Shown here in pieces: positions 53,046 to 61,854 of a DNA stretch of 64,000 nucleotides. A program made the position numbers and the translations under genes. Source of the DNA: Nocardioides sp. URHA0020 (GTDB lineage: Bacteria > Actinomycetota > Actinomycetes > Propionibacteriales > Nocardioidaceae); NCBI RefSeq assembly GCF_000620705.1, contig NZ_KK211167.1:360135-424134 (forward strand). Direction: 5' to 3'. The notes under the pieces were generated by a model. That model did no database searches and was not told the DNA's origin. It was given only the letters and a program-made list of their open reading frames with translations. How positions within the stretch are numbered: the stretch's first letter is position 1; each line of letters opens with the position of its first letter.

Positions 53046-53951
53046 TCAGGGGTTCGTCGCGAGGGCGGCCGTCACGAGCGCGGCGACGGCCTGCTGCTCG
53101 ACGGCGAGCGGGTGGTAGGCCAGGGCCCGGTTGGCGGTGGTCACCCGCCCGTTGATCCACGGGTCGCGAGCGCAGATGTCGTGGCGCGCGCTGGGCGCCC
53201 AGAGGTCGACGTACTCCGCCTTGCCGTCCGCCGCCGCCTTCTCGACCGCCCGGGTCAGGGCGTGGTTGACCTCGCGTGCGAAGGCGTAGTCGCCGTCCGC
53301 GAGCGGGAGGTCCGAGCAGGTGCCCCTCGCCGGCACGATCTGGGGGTAGCCGACCACCAGGATCCGGGCGTCGGGGGCTCGCTTGCGCACCCCGGCGACG
53401 ACCTCCGCCACGTTGCGGCGGATGTCGGCGAGCGACTTGTCGACGCTCGGGCCGAGCGCCGTGGTGCACGGGTCGCCGGTCGGGTCCGACGCCCGCAGCT
53501 GGGTGCACTGGCCGATCAGGGCGCCGAAGAGCCCGTCGTCGTTGCCGCCGAGGCCGATCGTCACCAGATCCGTACGCCGGGTCAGGGCGTCGAACTGCGG
53601 CGGCACCGCGCCGCTGATCCCGCGCTGCCGGTGGGTCATGTTCACGGTGGCTGCGCCGCTGCAGCTGACGTCGGTGAGGCCGGTCCCCGGCATCGCCTCG
53701 GCCACCAGCGCGGGGTAGTTGGCGCCCGAGCGCAGGCAGTTGTTGTCGGCACTGGCCGGCGGGACCAGCGGGGCCGCGGTGTAGGAGTCGCCGAGCGCGA
53801 CGTACTCGGCGTACGCCGGCGGTGCGGCGGTCGGGCTCGTGGACGGCGTGTCGACGGCCGGCGGCCGCGCGTCGGCGTCGGTGTCGGGGCTGTCGGAGCA
53901 GCCCGCCAGCACGAGGGCTCCCAGCAGCAGGACGACCAGACGACGACGCAT
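53046..53951 (-). CDS. SGNH/GDSL hydrolase lipoprotein
   Basis: 301-residue secreted lipoprotein. Signal sequence MRRRLVVLLLGALVLAGC with lipobox LAGC (Cys18), a Pro/Thr/Ser spacer, then an SGNH esterase: block I GDSYTAA, block III GLGGNDD and block V DPW...YHPLAVEQ with catalytic His. Two likely disulfides are formed by paired Cys. Expected extracellular esterase or lipase; the substrate is unknown. ATG 53951 has TACGGT 7 bp upstream. Its 5' end diverges from the CDF gene by 77 bp. Confidence 0.9.
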   Translation of the reverse strand: MRRRLVVLLLGALVLAGCSDSPDTDADARPPAVDTPSTSPTAAPPAYAEYVALGDSYTAAPLVPPASADNNCLRSGANYPALVAEAMPGTGLTDVSCSGAATVNMTHRQRGISGAVPPQFDALTRRTDLVTIGLGGNDDGLFGALIGQCTQLRASDPTGDPCTTALGPSVDKSLADIRRNVAEVVAGVRKRAPDARILVVGYPQIVPARGTCSDLPLADGDYAFAREVNHALTRAVEKAAADGKAEYVDLWAPSARHDICARDPWINGRVTTANRALAYHPLAVEQQAVAALVTAALATNP

Positions 53952-53958
53952 GGGCCCG

Positions 53959-53964
53959 ACCGTA
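53959..53964 (-). promoter_or_regulatory. -10 hexamer of the SGNH lipoprotein gene (leaderless)
   Basis: TACGGT on the minus strand, 7 bp before ATG 53951. Confidence 0.45.
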
Positions 53965-54028
53965 CGGGTCCGGCGCCGTCTCGCCCGCATCGGGTGAGCC
54001 GGGGGGCCCCGCGGGGTACGGGGCACGC

Positions 54029-54985
54029 ATGGCGCCCACCACCGAACCTGCCCCCGCGACCGGGGGCGAGTCCCTCCTGACCGTCGTGGTCGCCCTCGTC
54101 GCCAACGCGCTGCTGGCGATCGCGAAGACGGTCGCGGCGGTCCTGACCGGCTCGGCCGCGATGGTCGCCGAGGCCGCCCACTCGTGGGCCGACGCCGGCA
54201 ACGAGGTGTTCCTGCTCGTCGCCGAGCGCAGCGGCAGCCGGCCGCGCGACGAGGAGCACCCGCGCGGGTACGGCCGCGCGACGTACGCCTGGTCGATGAT
54301 CGCGGCGTTCGGCCTCTTCACCGCCGGCGCGGTCGTCTCGATCTGGCACGGCATCACCGAGCTCGGCTCCACGGCCGAGGAGTCGAGCTTCCTGGTCAAC
54401 TACGTCGTGCTCGCGATCGCCTTCGTGCTGGAGGGCACCTCCTTCGTGCAGGCGTCGCGCCAGATCCACGGCGCGTCCCAACGGCTGTCGATCCACCCGC
54501 TCCGCTACGTGACGCAGACCTCGAACCCGACGCTGCGGGCGGTCTTCTTCGAGGACTCCTCGGCGCTGGTGGGCATCCTGATCGCCGCGGCTGGCATCGG
54601 GCTGCACCAGCTCACCGGCAACGCGGTCTTCGACGCGCTCGGCTCGATCGCCATCGGCGTGCTGCTCGCCTTCGTCGCCCTCTTCCTGATCCGCCGCAAC
54701 ATGGACTACCTGCTCGGCGAGCCGCCCTCGGCCGCCACCCGCTCCCGCGTGATCGCGGGGATCCTCGAGCACCCGCAGATCGACCGGCTGACCTACCTGC
54801 ACCTGGAGTACGTCGGGCCCGCCCGGGTCTTCGTCGTGGCGGCGGTCGACCTGGTGGGCGACGACACCGAGGCGCACCTCGCCGTACGCCTGCGCCAGGT
54901 CGAGGCGGACATCGAGCAGCACCCGCTGATCGAGGACGCCGTACTCACTCTCGCGCTCCCCGACCGCCCCTCCCTCACGCCCTGA
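54029..54985 (+). CDS. Cation diffusion facilitator family transporter (SLC30A9-like)
   Basis: 318-residue CDF protein with six membrane helices and a C-terminal cytoplasmic domain (RSRVIAGILEHPQIDRLTYLHLEYVGP). The helix-2 metal motif is HxxxD in AAHSWADAGNE; the helix-5 site is in VFFEDSSALVG, of the SLC30A9/ZnT9-like group. Probably moves zinc or another divalent cation. ATG 54029 is chosen; a TACGGG -10-like hexamer is 6 bp upstream. It is a separate paralogue group from the CDF at 31666. Confidence 0.88.
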   Translation: MAPTTEPAPATGGESLLTVVVALVANALLAIAKTVAAVLTGSAAMVAEAAHSWADAGNEVFLLVAERSGSRPRDEEHPRGYGRATYAWSMIAAFGLFTAGAVVSIWHGITELGSTAEESSFLVNYVVLAIAFVLEGTSFVQASRQIHGASQRLSIHPLRYVTQTSNPTLRAVFFEDSSALVGILIAAAGIGLHQLTGNAVFDALGSIAIGVLLAFVALFLIRRNMDYLLGEPPSAATRSRVIAGILEHPQIDRLTYLHLEYVGPARVFVVAAVDLVGDDTEAHLAVRLRQVEADIEQHPLIEDAVLTLALPDRPSLTP

Positions 54986-55003
54986 CTCCTCGGGCACTTG
55001 GTC

Positions 55004-55062
55004 AACTTCTGGGGCTCTGCACGGGCTGAGAAGTTCAGGGATCCCCGGTAAACCGGGTATCC
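55004..55062. terminator. Two inverted repeats after the CDF gene
   Basis: AACTTCT (55004-55010) pairs with AGAAGTT (55029-55035). A near-perfect 24-bp palindrome GGATCCCCGGTA/AACCGGGTATCC (55039-55062, one mismatched pair) follows. They lie between the CDF stop and the ROK regulator promoter, so they probably end CDF transcription. The second could also be an operator. Confidence 0.4.
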
Positions 55063-55087
55063 CCGACAACCAATTGCCGCCAAACGC

Positions 55088-55124
55088 TTGACGAATAATA
55101 TGTAAGTGCGCTGAACTAACAAAC
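55088..55124 (+). promoter_or_regulatory. AT-rich promoter region of the ROK regulator
   Basis: The most AT-rich stretch of the locus (55086-55124) holds TTGACG at 55088-55093, 18 bp before TGAACT (55112-55117), which lies 7 bp before GTG 55125. The -35 is good and the -10 is poor, so this is only a candidate. Confidence 0.35.
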
Positions 55125-56267
55125 GTGACCACGACCTCCCCGGTGGGCCGGCAGCTCCGGCCCCGCGGCAAGCTCCTCCAGGAGGACGCCCGTCGCCACC
55201 ACCGGTCGCTGCTCCTGCAGCAGCTCTTCCGGGAGGGCCCGGCGAGCCGCGCCGACCTGGCCCGCACCAGCGGCCTCACCCGCGTGACGGTCTCCGACCT
55301 GGTCGGCGAGCTGGTGGCCGACGGGCTGGTGGAGGAGCTCGGCGCCCCGGCCGAGAGCCGCGTCGGCAAGCCGCCGATGCTCGTCGGGCTGGCCACCGAC
55401 TCCACGCACGTGATCGGCATGGACCTCTCGGCCACCGACCGGATGACCGGTGCCGTCATCAACCTGGCCGGCCGGGTGCTCGCCCGGCACGAGCTGCCCC
55501 TCGACGGCGCCGTCGGCGACGACGCCGTGGCGCTGGTCCACGAGCTGGCCGCGGCGCTGATAGCCAAGACCGAGCGACCGGTGCTCGGCATCGGCGTCGG
55601 CAGCCCCGGCGTCGTCGACGCCGACGGCACGGTCATCGACGCCCCCAACCTGGCCTGGACCGACACCCCGCTGGCCGCCAGCCTCGCGGCGGCGTTCGAG
55701 CTCCCGGTCTTCGTGGCCAACGACGCCAACACCGCCGTCCTGGGCGAGCACACGTTCGGCGCGTCCGGTGACGGCGGCCTGATGGTGCTCCGGGTCGGGA
55801 CCGGTGTGGGTGCCGGTCTGGTGCTCGGCGGCTCGCTGCTGCACGGCCACCTCGGGGCCGCCGGCGAGATCGGCCACGTCGTGGTGGATCCCGAGGGGGA
55901 GCGCTGCGCGTGCTCGCGCACCGGCTGCCTGGAGACCATCCTCGCCGTCCCCCACCTGCGCCGGCGCCTCGAGGACGGGTCGCGGAGCGGCGAGAGTCCC
56001 GCGACGATCCTGGGCCGGGTCGGTGAGCAGCTCGGGGTCGCCCTGGCGCCGGTCGTCGGCACGCTCAACCTGCACGAGCTCGTGCTCAGCGGTCCCCAGG
56101 AGCTGCTCGACGGGCCGCTGCTCGAGGCCGCCGACCGGAGCATCCGCGAGCGGACCATGCCGATCAGCTCGGCAGGACTCGTGGTCCGCACCTCCGAGCT
56201 GGGCGAGGACGTGGTGCTCGTCGGCGCCGCCGTGCTCGTGCTGTCCGGACAGCTGGGCGTCTCGTGA
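55125..56267 (+). CDS. ROK family transcriptional regulator
   Basis: 380-residue repressor. The N-terminal winged helix (about 25-85) has SRADLARTSGLTRVTVSDLVGELVADGLV; the ROK sugar-binding domain has VIGMDLSATD, GVGSPGVVDADG, ANDANTAVLGE, AGEIGHVVVDPEG, and the zinc site CACSRTGCLET. It is the first gene of the N-acetylglucosamine locus and probably senses GlcNAc or GlcNAc-6-phosphate. GTG 55125 has no ribosome binding site, so the message may be leaderless. The 118 bp to the binding-protein gene contain the operon promoter (TAGACG near 56364) and GAGGA 8-11 bp before the start. Confidence 0.88.
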   Translation: MTTTSPVGRQLRPRGKLLQEDARRHHRSLLLQQLFREGPASRADLARTSGLTRVTVSDLVGELVADGLVEELGAPAESRVGKPPMLVGLATDSTHVIGMDLSATDRMTGAVINLAGRVLARHELPLDGAVGDDAVALVHELAAALIAKTERPVLGIGVGSPGVVDADGTVIDAPNLAWTDTPLAASLAAAFELPVFVANDANTAVLGEHTFGASGDGGLMVLRVGTGVGAGLVLGGSLLHGHLGAAGEIGHVVVDPEGERCACSRTGCLETILAVPHLRRRLEDGSRSGESPATILGRVGEQLGVALAPVVGTLNLHELVLSGPQELLDGPLLEAADRSIRERTMPISSAGLVVRTSELGEDVVLVGAAVLVLSGQLGVS

Positions 56268-56385
56268 CGCCCGCCCCCACCTGTACGGCCGTCACCGCTG
56301 ACGGACCGGCACCCCAGGTCCCGGCTCGGCGCCGCCCCTGGAACTTCTTCACAACATCGGGTTAGACGTACGAGAGGACACTGAG

Positions 56386-57681
56386 GTGCGCATCAAGAAG
56401 ACGATCGCAGGCGCTGCGCTGGCCACCCTGGCACTCACCGCCCTGGCGGCTTGTGGCAGCGACAGCGACAGCGACGACACCAGCTCGAGCGACGGTCCCA
56501 AGACCGCCGACATCCGGGTCTGGCTCAACGGCACGGACACGCCGCAGGACGCGCGCGACTGGCTGAAGACCACCTTCGAGAAGGAGAACCCCGGCTCCAC
56601 GCTGACCATCGAGCAGCAGGAGTGGGACGGTCTCGTCGAGAAGCTGACCACCTCCCTCTCCAGCGCGTCCGAGACCCCGGACGTCGTCGAGATCGGCAAC
56701 ACGCAGGCCCCGACCTTCACGTCGGCCGGTGCCTTCTCCGACCAGACCGGCCAGCTCGACGACCTCGGCGGCGACGACCTGCTGCAGGGCTTCGTCGAAG
56801 GTGCGACCATCGACGGCAAGACGTACGCCGTGCCGTACTACGCCGGCTCGAAGTACATCTTCTACCGCAAGGACCTCTTCAAGGCGGCCGGCATCACCGC
56901 GGTCCCGACGTCCATGGACGAGTTCATCGAGGACGCCATCAAGCTGAAGAAGGCGAACCCGAAGCCGGCCAACTTCTCCGGGTTCTGGTTCCCGGGGCAG
57001 GACTGGCGCAACGGCGCGGCCTTCATCTGGGACCAGGGCGGCGACCTCGCGACGGCGGACGGCGACGAGTGGTCCGGTGCGCTGGAGAGCGACGAGTCGA
57101 TCGCCGGTCTCGAGACCGCGCAGAAGCTCTTCACCGAGGCCTCGGGCGCGGCCAAGGACGGCAACGAGGCCGACTCGTGGACGCCGTTCTGTGCCGGTGA
57201 GATCGGCATGGTCTCCGCCCCTGGCTGGATCAAGGGCCTGATCCTGGACCCGAAGACCGGCTGCCCCGACACGTACGGCAAGGAGATCGGCGTCTTCGCG
57301 CTGCCCGGCTCGGACGGCAAGCCCGCCCCGGTGCTCCTCGGCGGCTCCGACATCGCGATCGCGGCCAAGTCCAAGAACCAGGGCCTGGCCCAGAAGGCCG
57401 TCGCGCTGATGCTCAGCAAGGACTACCAGACGATCATGGCGAAGGCCGGCCTGACGCCCGCCCTCAACTCGCTCGCACCGCTCCTCGGTGACGACGAGTT
57501 CGCGCAGGCCACGATCGCCGCGGCCTCCAACGCCAAGCTGACTCCGGCCGCTCCGGGCTGGGCCAACGTCGAGGGCTCCCGGGTCCTGGAGGACCTGTTC
57601 AGCGCCCTGGCGCAGGGCGGCGACCCCGCCGACCTGGCGAAGAAGGCCGACGACCAGATGAACTCCCAGCTCAACGGCTGA
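56386..57681 (+). CDS. Extracellular solute-binding lipoprotein of an amino-sugar ABC importer
   Basis: 431-residue binding protein (cluster B family, DasA/NgcE-like). Signal sequence with lipobox LAAC (Cys near 23), a Ser/Asp-rich spacer, then EIGNTQAPTFTSAGAF, YAVPYYAGSKYIFYRKDLF and GGSDIAIAAKSKN. Captures a sugar, probably GlcNAc or chitobiose given the downstream genes. GTG 56386. It is separated from the permeases by a strong hairpin that may lower permease expression relative to the binding protein. Confidence 0.9.
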   Translation: MRIKKTIAGAALATLALTALAACGSDSDSDDTSSSDGPKTADIRVWLNGTDTPQDARDWLKTTFEKENPGSTLTIEQQEWDGLVEKLTTSLSSASETPDVVEIGNTQAPTFTSAGAFSDQTGQLDDLGGDDLLQGFVEGATIDGKTYAVPYYAGSKYIFYRKDLFKAAGITAVPTSMDEFIEDAIKLKKANPKPANFSGFWFPGQDWRNGAAFIWDQGGDLATADGDEWSGALESDESIAGLETAQKLFTEASGAAKDGNEADSWTPFCAGEIGMVSAPGWIKGLILDPKTGCPDTYGKEIGVFALPGSDGKPAPVLLGGSDIAIAAKSKNQGLAQKAVALMLSKDYQTIMAKAGLTPALNSLAPLLGDDEFAQATIAAASNAKLTPAAPGWANVEGSRVLEDLFSALAQGGDPADLAKKADDQMNSQLNG

Positions 57682-57735
57682 CGGGTCTCTCGACCCACCA
57701 GCCAGCAGCACCCAGCAGCACGAACGACAGCACGG

Positions 57736-57770
57736 ACGGCCGGGGCGGTGCGAACCGCCGCCCCGGCCGT
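57736..57770 (+). terminator. Intercistronic hairpin between binding protein and permeases
   Basis: ACGGCCGGGGCGG (57736-57748) pairs perfectly with CCGCCCCGGCCGT (57758-57770), a 13-bp all-but-terminal G-C stem with a 9-nt loop and no U-tract. It lies 55 bp after the binding-protein stop. It is probably a 3' stabiliser or partial terminator. Confidence 0.7.
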
Positions 57771-57822
57771 GCCATGCCCGCACGCGACGACCAGCATGAT
57801 GTCCGGAAGGAGGTAGCCAGTC

Positions 57823-58740
57823 GTGACCACCGTCGAAGGCGGCAAGGCCCCCCGAGCCCGCAGGACGCCGCTCCCGTACGCCCTCCTCGTGCCCGCCACG
57901 ATCGCGCTCGTGGTCGCCCTCGGCTACCCGCTGGTGCGTCAGGTCGTCCTGTCCTTCCAGGACTTCGGCCTGGCCCAGCAGTTCGGCCGGCCGCCCGCGT
58001 GGATCGGGCTCCAGAACTACCGCGACCTGCTGACCGACCCCTACCTGTGGACCGTCACCCTCCGCACGCTCCTCTTCTGCCTGGTCAACGCCGCCGCGAC
58101 GATGCTCGTCGGCGTCGGCCTCGCGCTGCTGATGCAGCACATGTCGAAGCCGATCCGGATCCTGGTGCAGAGCGGCCTGCTCCTCGCCTGGGCGATGCCG
58201 GTCGTCGCCGCGATGACCGTGTGGGAGTGGCTCTTCGACACGCAGTACGGCGTGATCAACTACCTCCTCACCGAGATCGGCCTCGACTTCGAGGGGCACT
58301 CCTGGCTGCTCCAGCCGCTGTCCTTCTTCTTCGTCGCCACCGTGATCGTCGTGTGGATGAGCGTGCCCTTCGTGGCGTTCACCGTGTACGCCGCGCTCAC
58401 CCAGGTCTCCGAGGACATGGTCGAGGCCGCCGAGATCGACGGCGCCAGCGGCTGGCAACGGCTGCGCCACATCGTGCTGCCCAGCATCCGCCCGGTGCTG
58501 CTCGTCGTCGCGCTGCTGCAGGTGATCTGGGACCTCCGGGTCTTCACCCAGATCTACATCCTCCAGAAGGCCGGCGGCAGCACCCACGACACCAACCTCC
58601 TCGGCACGTACATCTACCGGCTCGGCATCGGCAGCGGGAAGTTCGGGATGGCCGCGGCCGTCGCGATGTTCATGCTGGTCCTCACGGTGGTGCTGACCGC
58701 GCCGTACGTCCGCGCCATGCTCAAGCAGGAAGAGAACTGA
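57823..58740 (+). CDS. Sugar ABC transporter permease 1
   Basis: 305-residue membrane subunit (MalF class) with six hydrophobic segments; the EAA loop EAAEIDGASGWQRLRHIVLPSIRP contacts the ATPase. GTG 57823 follows AAGGAGG at 7 bp, the strongest ribosome binding site in the locus. The TGA overlaps the next start (TGATG). No ATP-binding subunit is in the locus, so a shared MsiK-type ATPase is expected. Confidence 0.9.
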   Translation: MTTVEGGKAPRARRTPLPYALLVPATIALVVALGYPLVRQVVLSFQDFGLAQQFGRPPAWIGLQNYRDLLTDPYLWTVTLRTLLFCLVNAAATMLVGVGLALLMQHMSKPIRILVQSGLLLAWAMPVVAAMTVWEWLFDTQYGVINYLLTEIGLDFEGHSWLLQPLSFFFVATVIVVWMSVPFVAFTVYAALTQVSEDMVEAAEIDGASGWQRLRHIVLPSIRPVLLVVALLQVIWDLRVFTQIYILQKAGGSTHDTNLLGTYIYRLGIGSGKFGMAAAVAMFMLVLTVVLTAPYVRAMLKQEEN

Positions 58741-59579
58741 TGTCGCGCCCGACCCGCCGCCCGGTGCGGATCACCGCCAACGTCATCGGGGTGATCGCCT
58801 TCCTGGTCGCGGTCTTCCCCGTGTACTGGATGGTGAACAGCTCGTTCCTGGACCGCAACGAGATCCGCAACCCGGTCCCCACCTGGGTGCCCTTCGGCGG
58901 CAGCCTCCACAACTACCGGACGGTCTTCGAGACCGACCAGTTCGTCAACGCGCTCAAGATCAGCGTGATGGTGACGGGGCTGACCGTCGTCTTCGCGCTC
59001 GGCTTCGCGTTCGTCGCCGCCGTGGCGGTCTCCCGCTTCCGCTTCCGCGGGCGGATGTCCTTCATCGTGACCCTGCTGATCATCCAGATGATCCCCGTCG
59101 AGGGACTCTTCATCTCCCAGTACAAGATGCTCGAGGCCATGGACCTGCTCAACACCGTCGTGGGCCTGACGCTGGTGTACGTCGCCGGCGTGCTGCCCTT
59201 CACCATCTGGACCCTGCGCGGCTTCGTCGCCGGGGTGCCGTACGAGCTCGAGGAGGCGGCGATGATCGACGGCTGCTCGCGCACCCAGGCGTTCTTCAAG
59301 ATCACCTTCCCGCTGCTGGCGCCCGGCCTGGTCGCGACCGGGGTCTTCGGGTTCATCCAGGCCTGGAACGAGTTCACCCTCGCCCTGGTCGTGATGACCC
59401 GTGAGGACCAGCGCACCCTGCCGCTGTGGCTCACGACCTTCGCCGACGTCAACCGCGGCACCGACTGGGGCGGCATCATGGCCGGCTCGACCCTGATCGC
59501 CATCCCGGTCGTCGTCTTCTTCCTGCTCGTCCAGGGCCGGATGGTCAGTGGTCTCACCTCCGGGGCGGTGAAGGGATGA
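58740..59579 (+). CDS. Sugar ABC transporter permease 2
   Basis: 279-residue membrane subunit (MalG class) with six hydrophobic segments and EAA loop EEAAMIDGCSRTQAFFKITFPLLAP; GFIQAWNEFTLAL is conserved. The start is ATG 58740 (TGATG overlap). The stop overlaps the GH3 start (ATGA). Completes the importer with permease 1 and the binding protein. Confidence 0.9.
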   Translation: MSRPTRRPVRITANVIGVIAFLVAVFPVYWMVNSSFLDRNEIRNPVPTWVPFGGSLHNYRTVFETDQFVNALKISVMVTGLTVVFALGFAFVAAVAVSRFRFRGRMSFIVTLLIIQMIPVEGLFISQYKMLEAMDLLNTVVGLTLVYVAGVLPFTIWTLRGFVAGVPYELEEAAMIDGCSRTQAFFKITFPLLAPGLVATGVFGFIQAWNEFTLALVVMTREDQRTLPLWLTTFADVNRGTDWGGIMAGSTLIAIPVVVFFLLVQGRMVSGLTSGAVKG

Positions 59580-60955
59580 CGTCGCTCGAGGCGCTCGCCC
59601 TCCGCGTCCAGCTCCCGGCCTTCGCCGGTACGACGCTGCCCGCGGACTACGCCGAGCTGCTCGCTGAGGGCCTCGGCGGGGTCTGCTACTTCGGCAGCAA
59701 CACCGCCGGCGGGCCGGGCGCCGTCGCCGAGCTCAGCGCCGCGATCAGGGCCGCGAACCCACGCGCGGTCATCGCCGTCGACGAGGAGGGCGGCGACGTC
59801 ACCCGGCTGCACGCGCTGGACGGCAGCCCGGTGCTCGGGCCCGCCGCGCTGGGAGCCGCCGACGACCTCTCCCTCACCCGCGACACCGGGCGCGCGATCG
59901 GCAGCGAGCTGGCTGCGGCCGGCATCAACCTGGACTTCGGTCCGGTCGCCGACGTCAACAGCAACCCGGACAACCCCGTGATCGGCACCCGCAGCTTCGG
60001 GACCGCGCCGGCGCCCGTCGCCGCCCACGTCGCGGCCTGGGTCACCGGCCTGCAGGAGGCGGGCGTCGCGGCCTGCGCCAAGCACTTCCCGGGTCACGGC
60101 GACACCGCCCAGGACAGTCACCTGGAGCTGCCCACGGTCGACGCCGACCTGGCCACCCTCACCGACCGGGAGCTGGTGCCGTTCGTGGCGGCCGTCGACG
60201 TCGCGATCGCCTCGATCATGACCTCGCACATCGTCGTACCGGCCGTCGACGCCGAGCTGCCGGGCACGCTCAGTGCGCCCGTGCTGGGGCTGCTGCGCGA
60301 CCGGCTCGGGTACGACGGCGTCATCGTCAGCGACGCCCTCGACATGGCCGGCGCCTCGGCGGGGCGCGGCATCCCCGAGGCCGCGGTGCTCTCCCTGGCC
60401 GCCGGCGCCGACCTGCTGTGCATCGGCTCGGAGAAGTCGGCCGCGCTGGTGCGCGAGACCCAGGACGCGATCGTCACGGCGGTGCACGCGGGTCGGCTCT
60501 CCCGCGAGCGGCTCGAGGACGCCGCCGCCCGCATCGACCGGATGCTCGACGACCTGGCCGGGGCGACGGCGTACGACGTGGATGCCGAGGCCCAGCTGGG
60601 CGGAGCGCGTCGGTCGGTGACGGTCGACGGCGAGCTGCCCGACCTGCACGGCGCCCTGGTGGTCAGCGTCGCGACCGCGGCCAACATCGCGATCGGCGAG
60701 GTCCCGTGGGGCCTGACGCCCGACGTCGTGATCGCTCCCGGCGAGCCGGTGCCTGCTGGCAGGCCCGTCGTGCTGCAGGTCCGCGACCTGCACCGCCGGC
60801 CCGAGGTCGCGGTCGACGGCGCGGCGGTGGTGGTGGAGTGGGGCTGGCCCGGTCCGTACGCCGGCACCGTCCCGAGGATCTGCACGCGCGGCTACTCTCG
60901 ACCCGGAGCAGCCGCCGTGACCGAGCTGCTGCGGAAGGCCGGGTGGGAGCGGTGA
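59576..60955 (+). CDS. Glycoside hydrolase family 3, beta-N-acetylhexosaminidase (NagZ-like)
   Basis: 459-residue cytoplasmic GH3 enzyme; no signal peptide. The complete NagZ motif KHFPGHGDTAQDSH carries the His acid/base, the nucleophile Asp is in VSDALDMAG, and VDEEGGDVTRLH is conserved. Expected to cleave beta-1,4-linked GlcNAc from imported chitobiose or muropeptide disaccharides. A C-terminal part (about 350-459) beyond the barrel resembles the second GH3 domain. The start ATG 59576 overlaps permease 2, and GTG 60952 of the kinase overlaps its stop. This indicates that the importer brings in disaccharides rather than only monomers. Confidence 0.9.
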   Translation: MTSLEALALRVQLPAFAGTTLPADYAELLAEGLGGVCYFGSNTAGGPGAVAELSAAIRAANPRAVIAVDEEGGDVTRLHALDGSPVLGPAALGAADDLSLTRDTGRAIGSELAAAGINLDFGPVADVNSNPDNPVIGTRSFGTAPAPVAAHVAAWVTGLQEAGVAACAKHFPGHGDTAQDSHLELPTVDADLATLTDRELVPFVAAVDVAIASIMTSHIVVPAVDAELPGTLSAPVLGLLRDRLGYDGVIVSDALDMAGASAGRGIPEAAVLSLAAGADLLCIGSEKSAALVRETQDAIVTAVHAGRLSRERLEDAAARIDRMLDDLAGATAYDVDAEAQLGGARRSVTVDGELPDLHGALVVSVATAANIAIGEVPWGLTPDVVIAPGEPVPAGRPVVLQVRDLHRRPEVAVDGAAVVVEWGWPGPYAGTVPRICTRGYSRPGAAAVTELLRKAGWER

Positions 60956-61854
60956 GCGCCGCTGTGAGTGTGGGCCTCGACATCGGGGCGACCAAGACCC
61001 TCGGCCTCGTGCTCGACCCCGACGGGACGATCCTGGCCGAGGTGCGGGAGCCGACCGAGTCGGGCGCCGCAGGCATCGTGCGCTCGGCGGCGCGAGTCTT
61101 CGAGGCGCTCCGCGCCGCGACCGACCTGCCGCTCGACGGCACCGTCGGAGTGGGGATCCCCGGTCTCGTCGACGTCGAGCGCGGCGCGGTCAAGCACGCC
61201 GTCAACCTCGGGGTGAACGGTGACTGGCTGCCGCTGCGCTCGCTCCTCGCCGACCGGCTCGGGGTCCCGGTCGTGCTCGAGAACGACGTCAACGCGGCGA
61301 CCCTGGGGGCCGCGGCGCTGAGCGGTGCGAGCGACCTCGTCTACCTCAGCATCGGCACCGGCCTCGCCGCCGGCCTGGTGCTCGACGGTCGGCTGCGTCG
61401 CGGCGAGCACGGCGCCGCCGGCGAGATCGGCCACGTGCCCGTCGACCCGCAGGGCACGGTGTGCCAGTGCGGGCAGCGCGGCTGCCTGGAGACCATCGCC
61501 TCGGGCTCGGCCCTGGCCGCGGCCTGGCCGGCCGGCGACGTGCCTCCCGCGCAGGCGCTCTTCGCCGCGGCGCGCTCCGGCGACCCGTCCGCGATCGCGG
61601 TGCGGGACCGGTTCTCCGCCGGTGTCGCCAGTGCGATCCGGGTGCTCAGCCTGGCCGTCGACCCGGCGAGCATCGTCCTCGGCGGTGGCGTCGCCCAGCT
61701 CGGCGACCCGCTCCGCTCGGCCGTGGCGCAGGCGCTGCTCGACCAGGCGGCGAGCTCGCCCTTCCTGGCGTCGCTCGACCTGGCGGGTCGGCTGCAGGTG
61801 GTGCCGTCCGACTACCCGGTCGCCGCCGTCGGCGCGGCCTTCCTGGGCCGATGA
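60952..61854 (+). CDS. ROK family sugar kinase, probable N-acetylglucosamine kinase
   Basis: 300-residue ROK kinase with phosphate motif DIGATKT, VGIPGLVDVERG, ENDVNAATLGA (catalytic Asp) and GEIGHVPVD with zinc motif CQCGQRGCLET. Phosphorylates the GlcNAc released by the GH3 enzyme to GlcNAc-6-phosphate for NagA; assignment to GlcNAc rests on context. Overlaps the GH3 stop (GTGA) and the nagA start (ATGA). Confidence 0.88.
   Translation: MSAAVSVGLDIGATKTLGLVLDPDGTILAEVREPTESGAAGIVRSAARVFEALRAATDLPLDGTVGVGIPGLVDVERGAVKHAVNLGVNGDWLPLRSLLADRLGVPVVLENDVNAATLGAAALSGASDLVYLSIGTGLAAGLVLDGRLRRGEHGAAGEIGHVPVDPQGTVCQCGQRGCLETIASGSALAAAWPAGDVPPAQALFAAARSGDPSAIAVRDRFSAGVASAIRVLSLAVDPASIVLGGGVAQLGDPLRSAVAQALLDQAASSPFLASLDLAGRLQVVPSDYPVAAVGAAFLGR

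Noticed and set aside
55063..56385. DasR-type operator (TGGTCTAGACCA) controlling the nag genes
   Set aside because: No sequence close to this palindrome is present upstream of the regulator or the binding protein.
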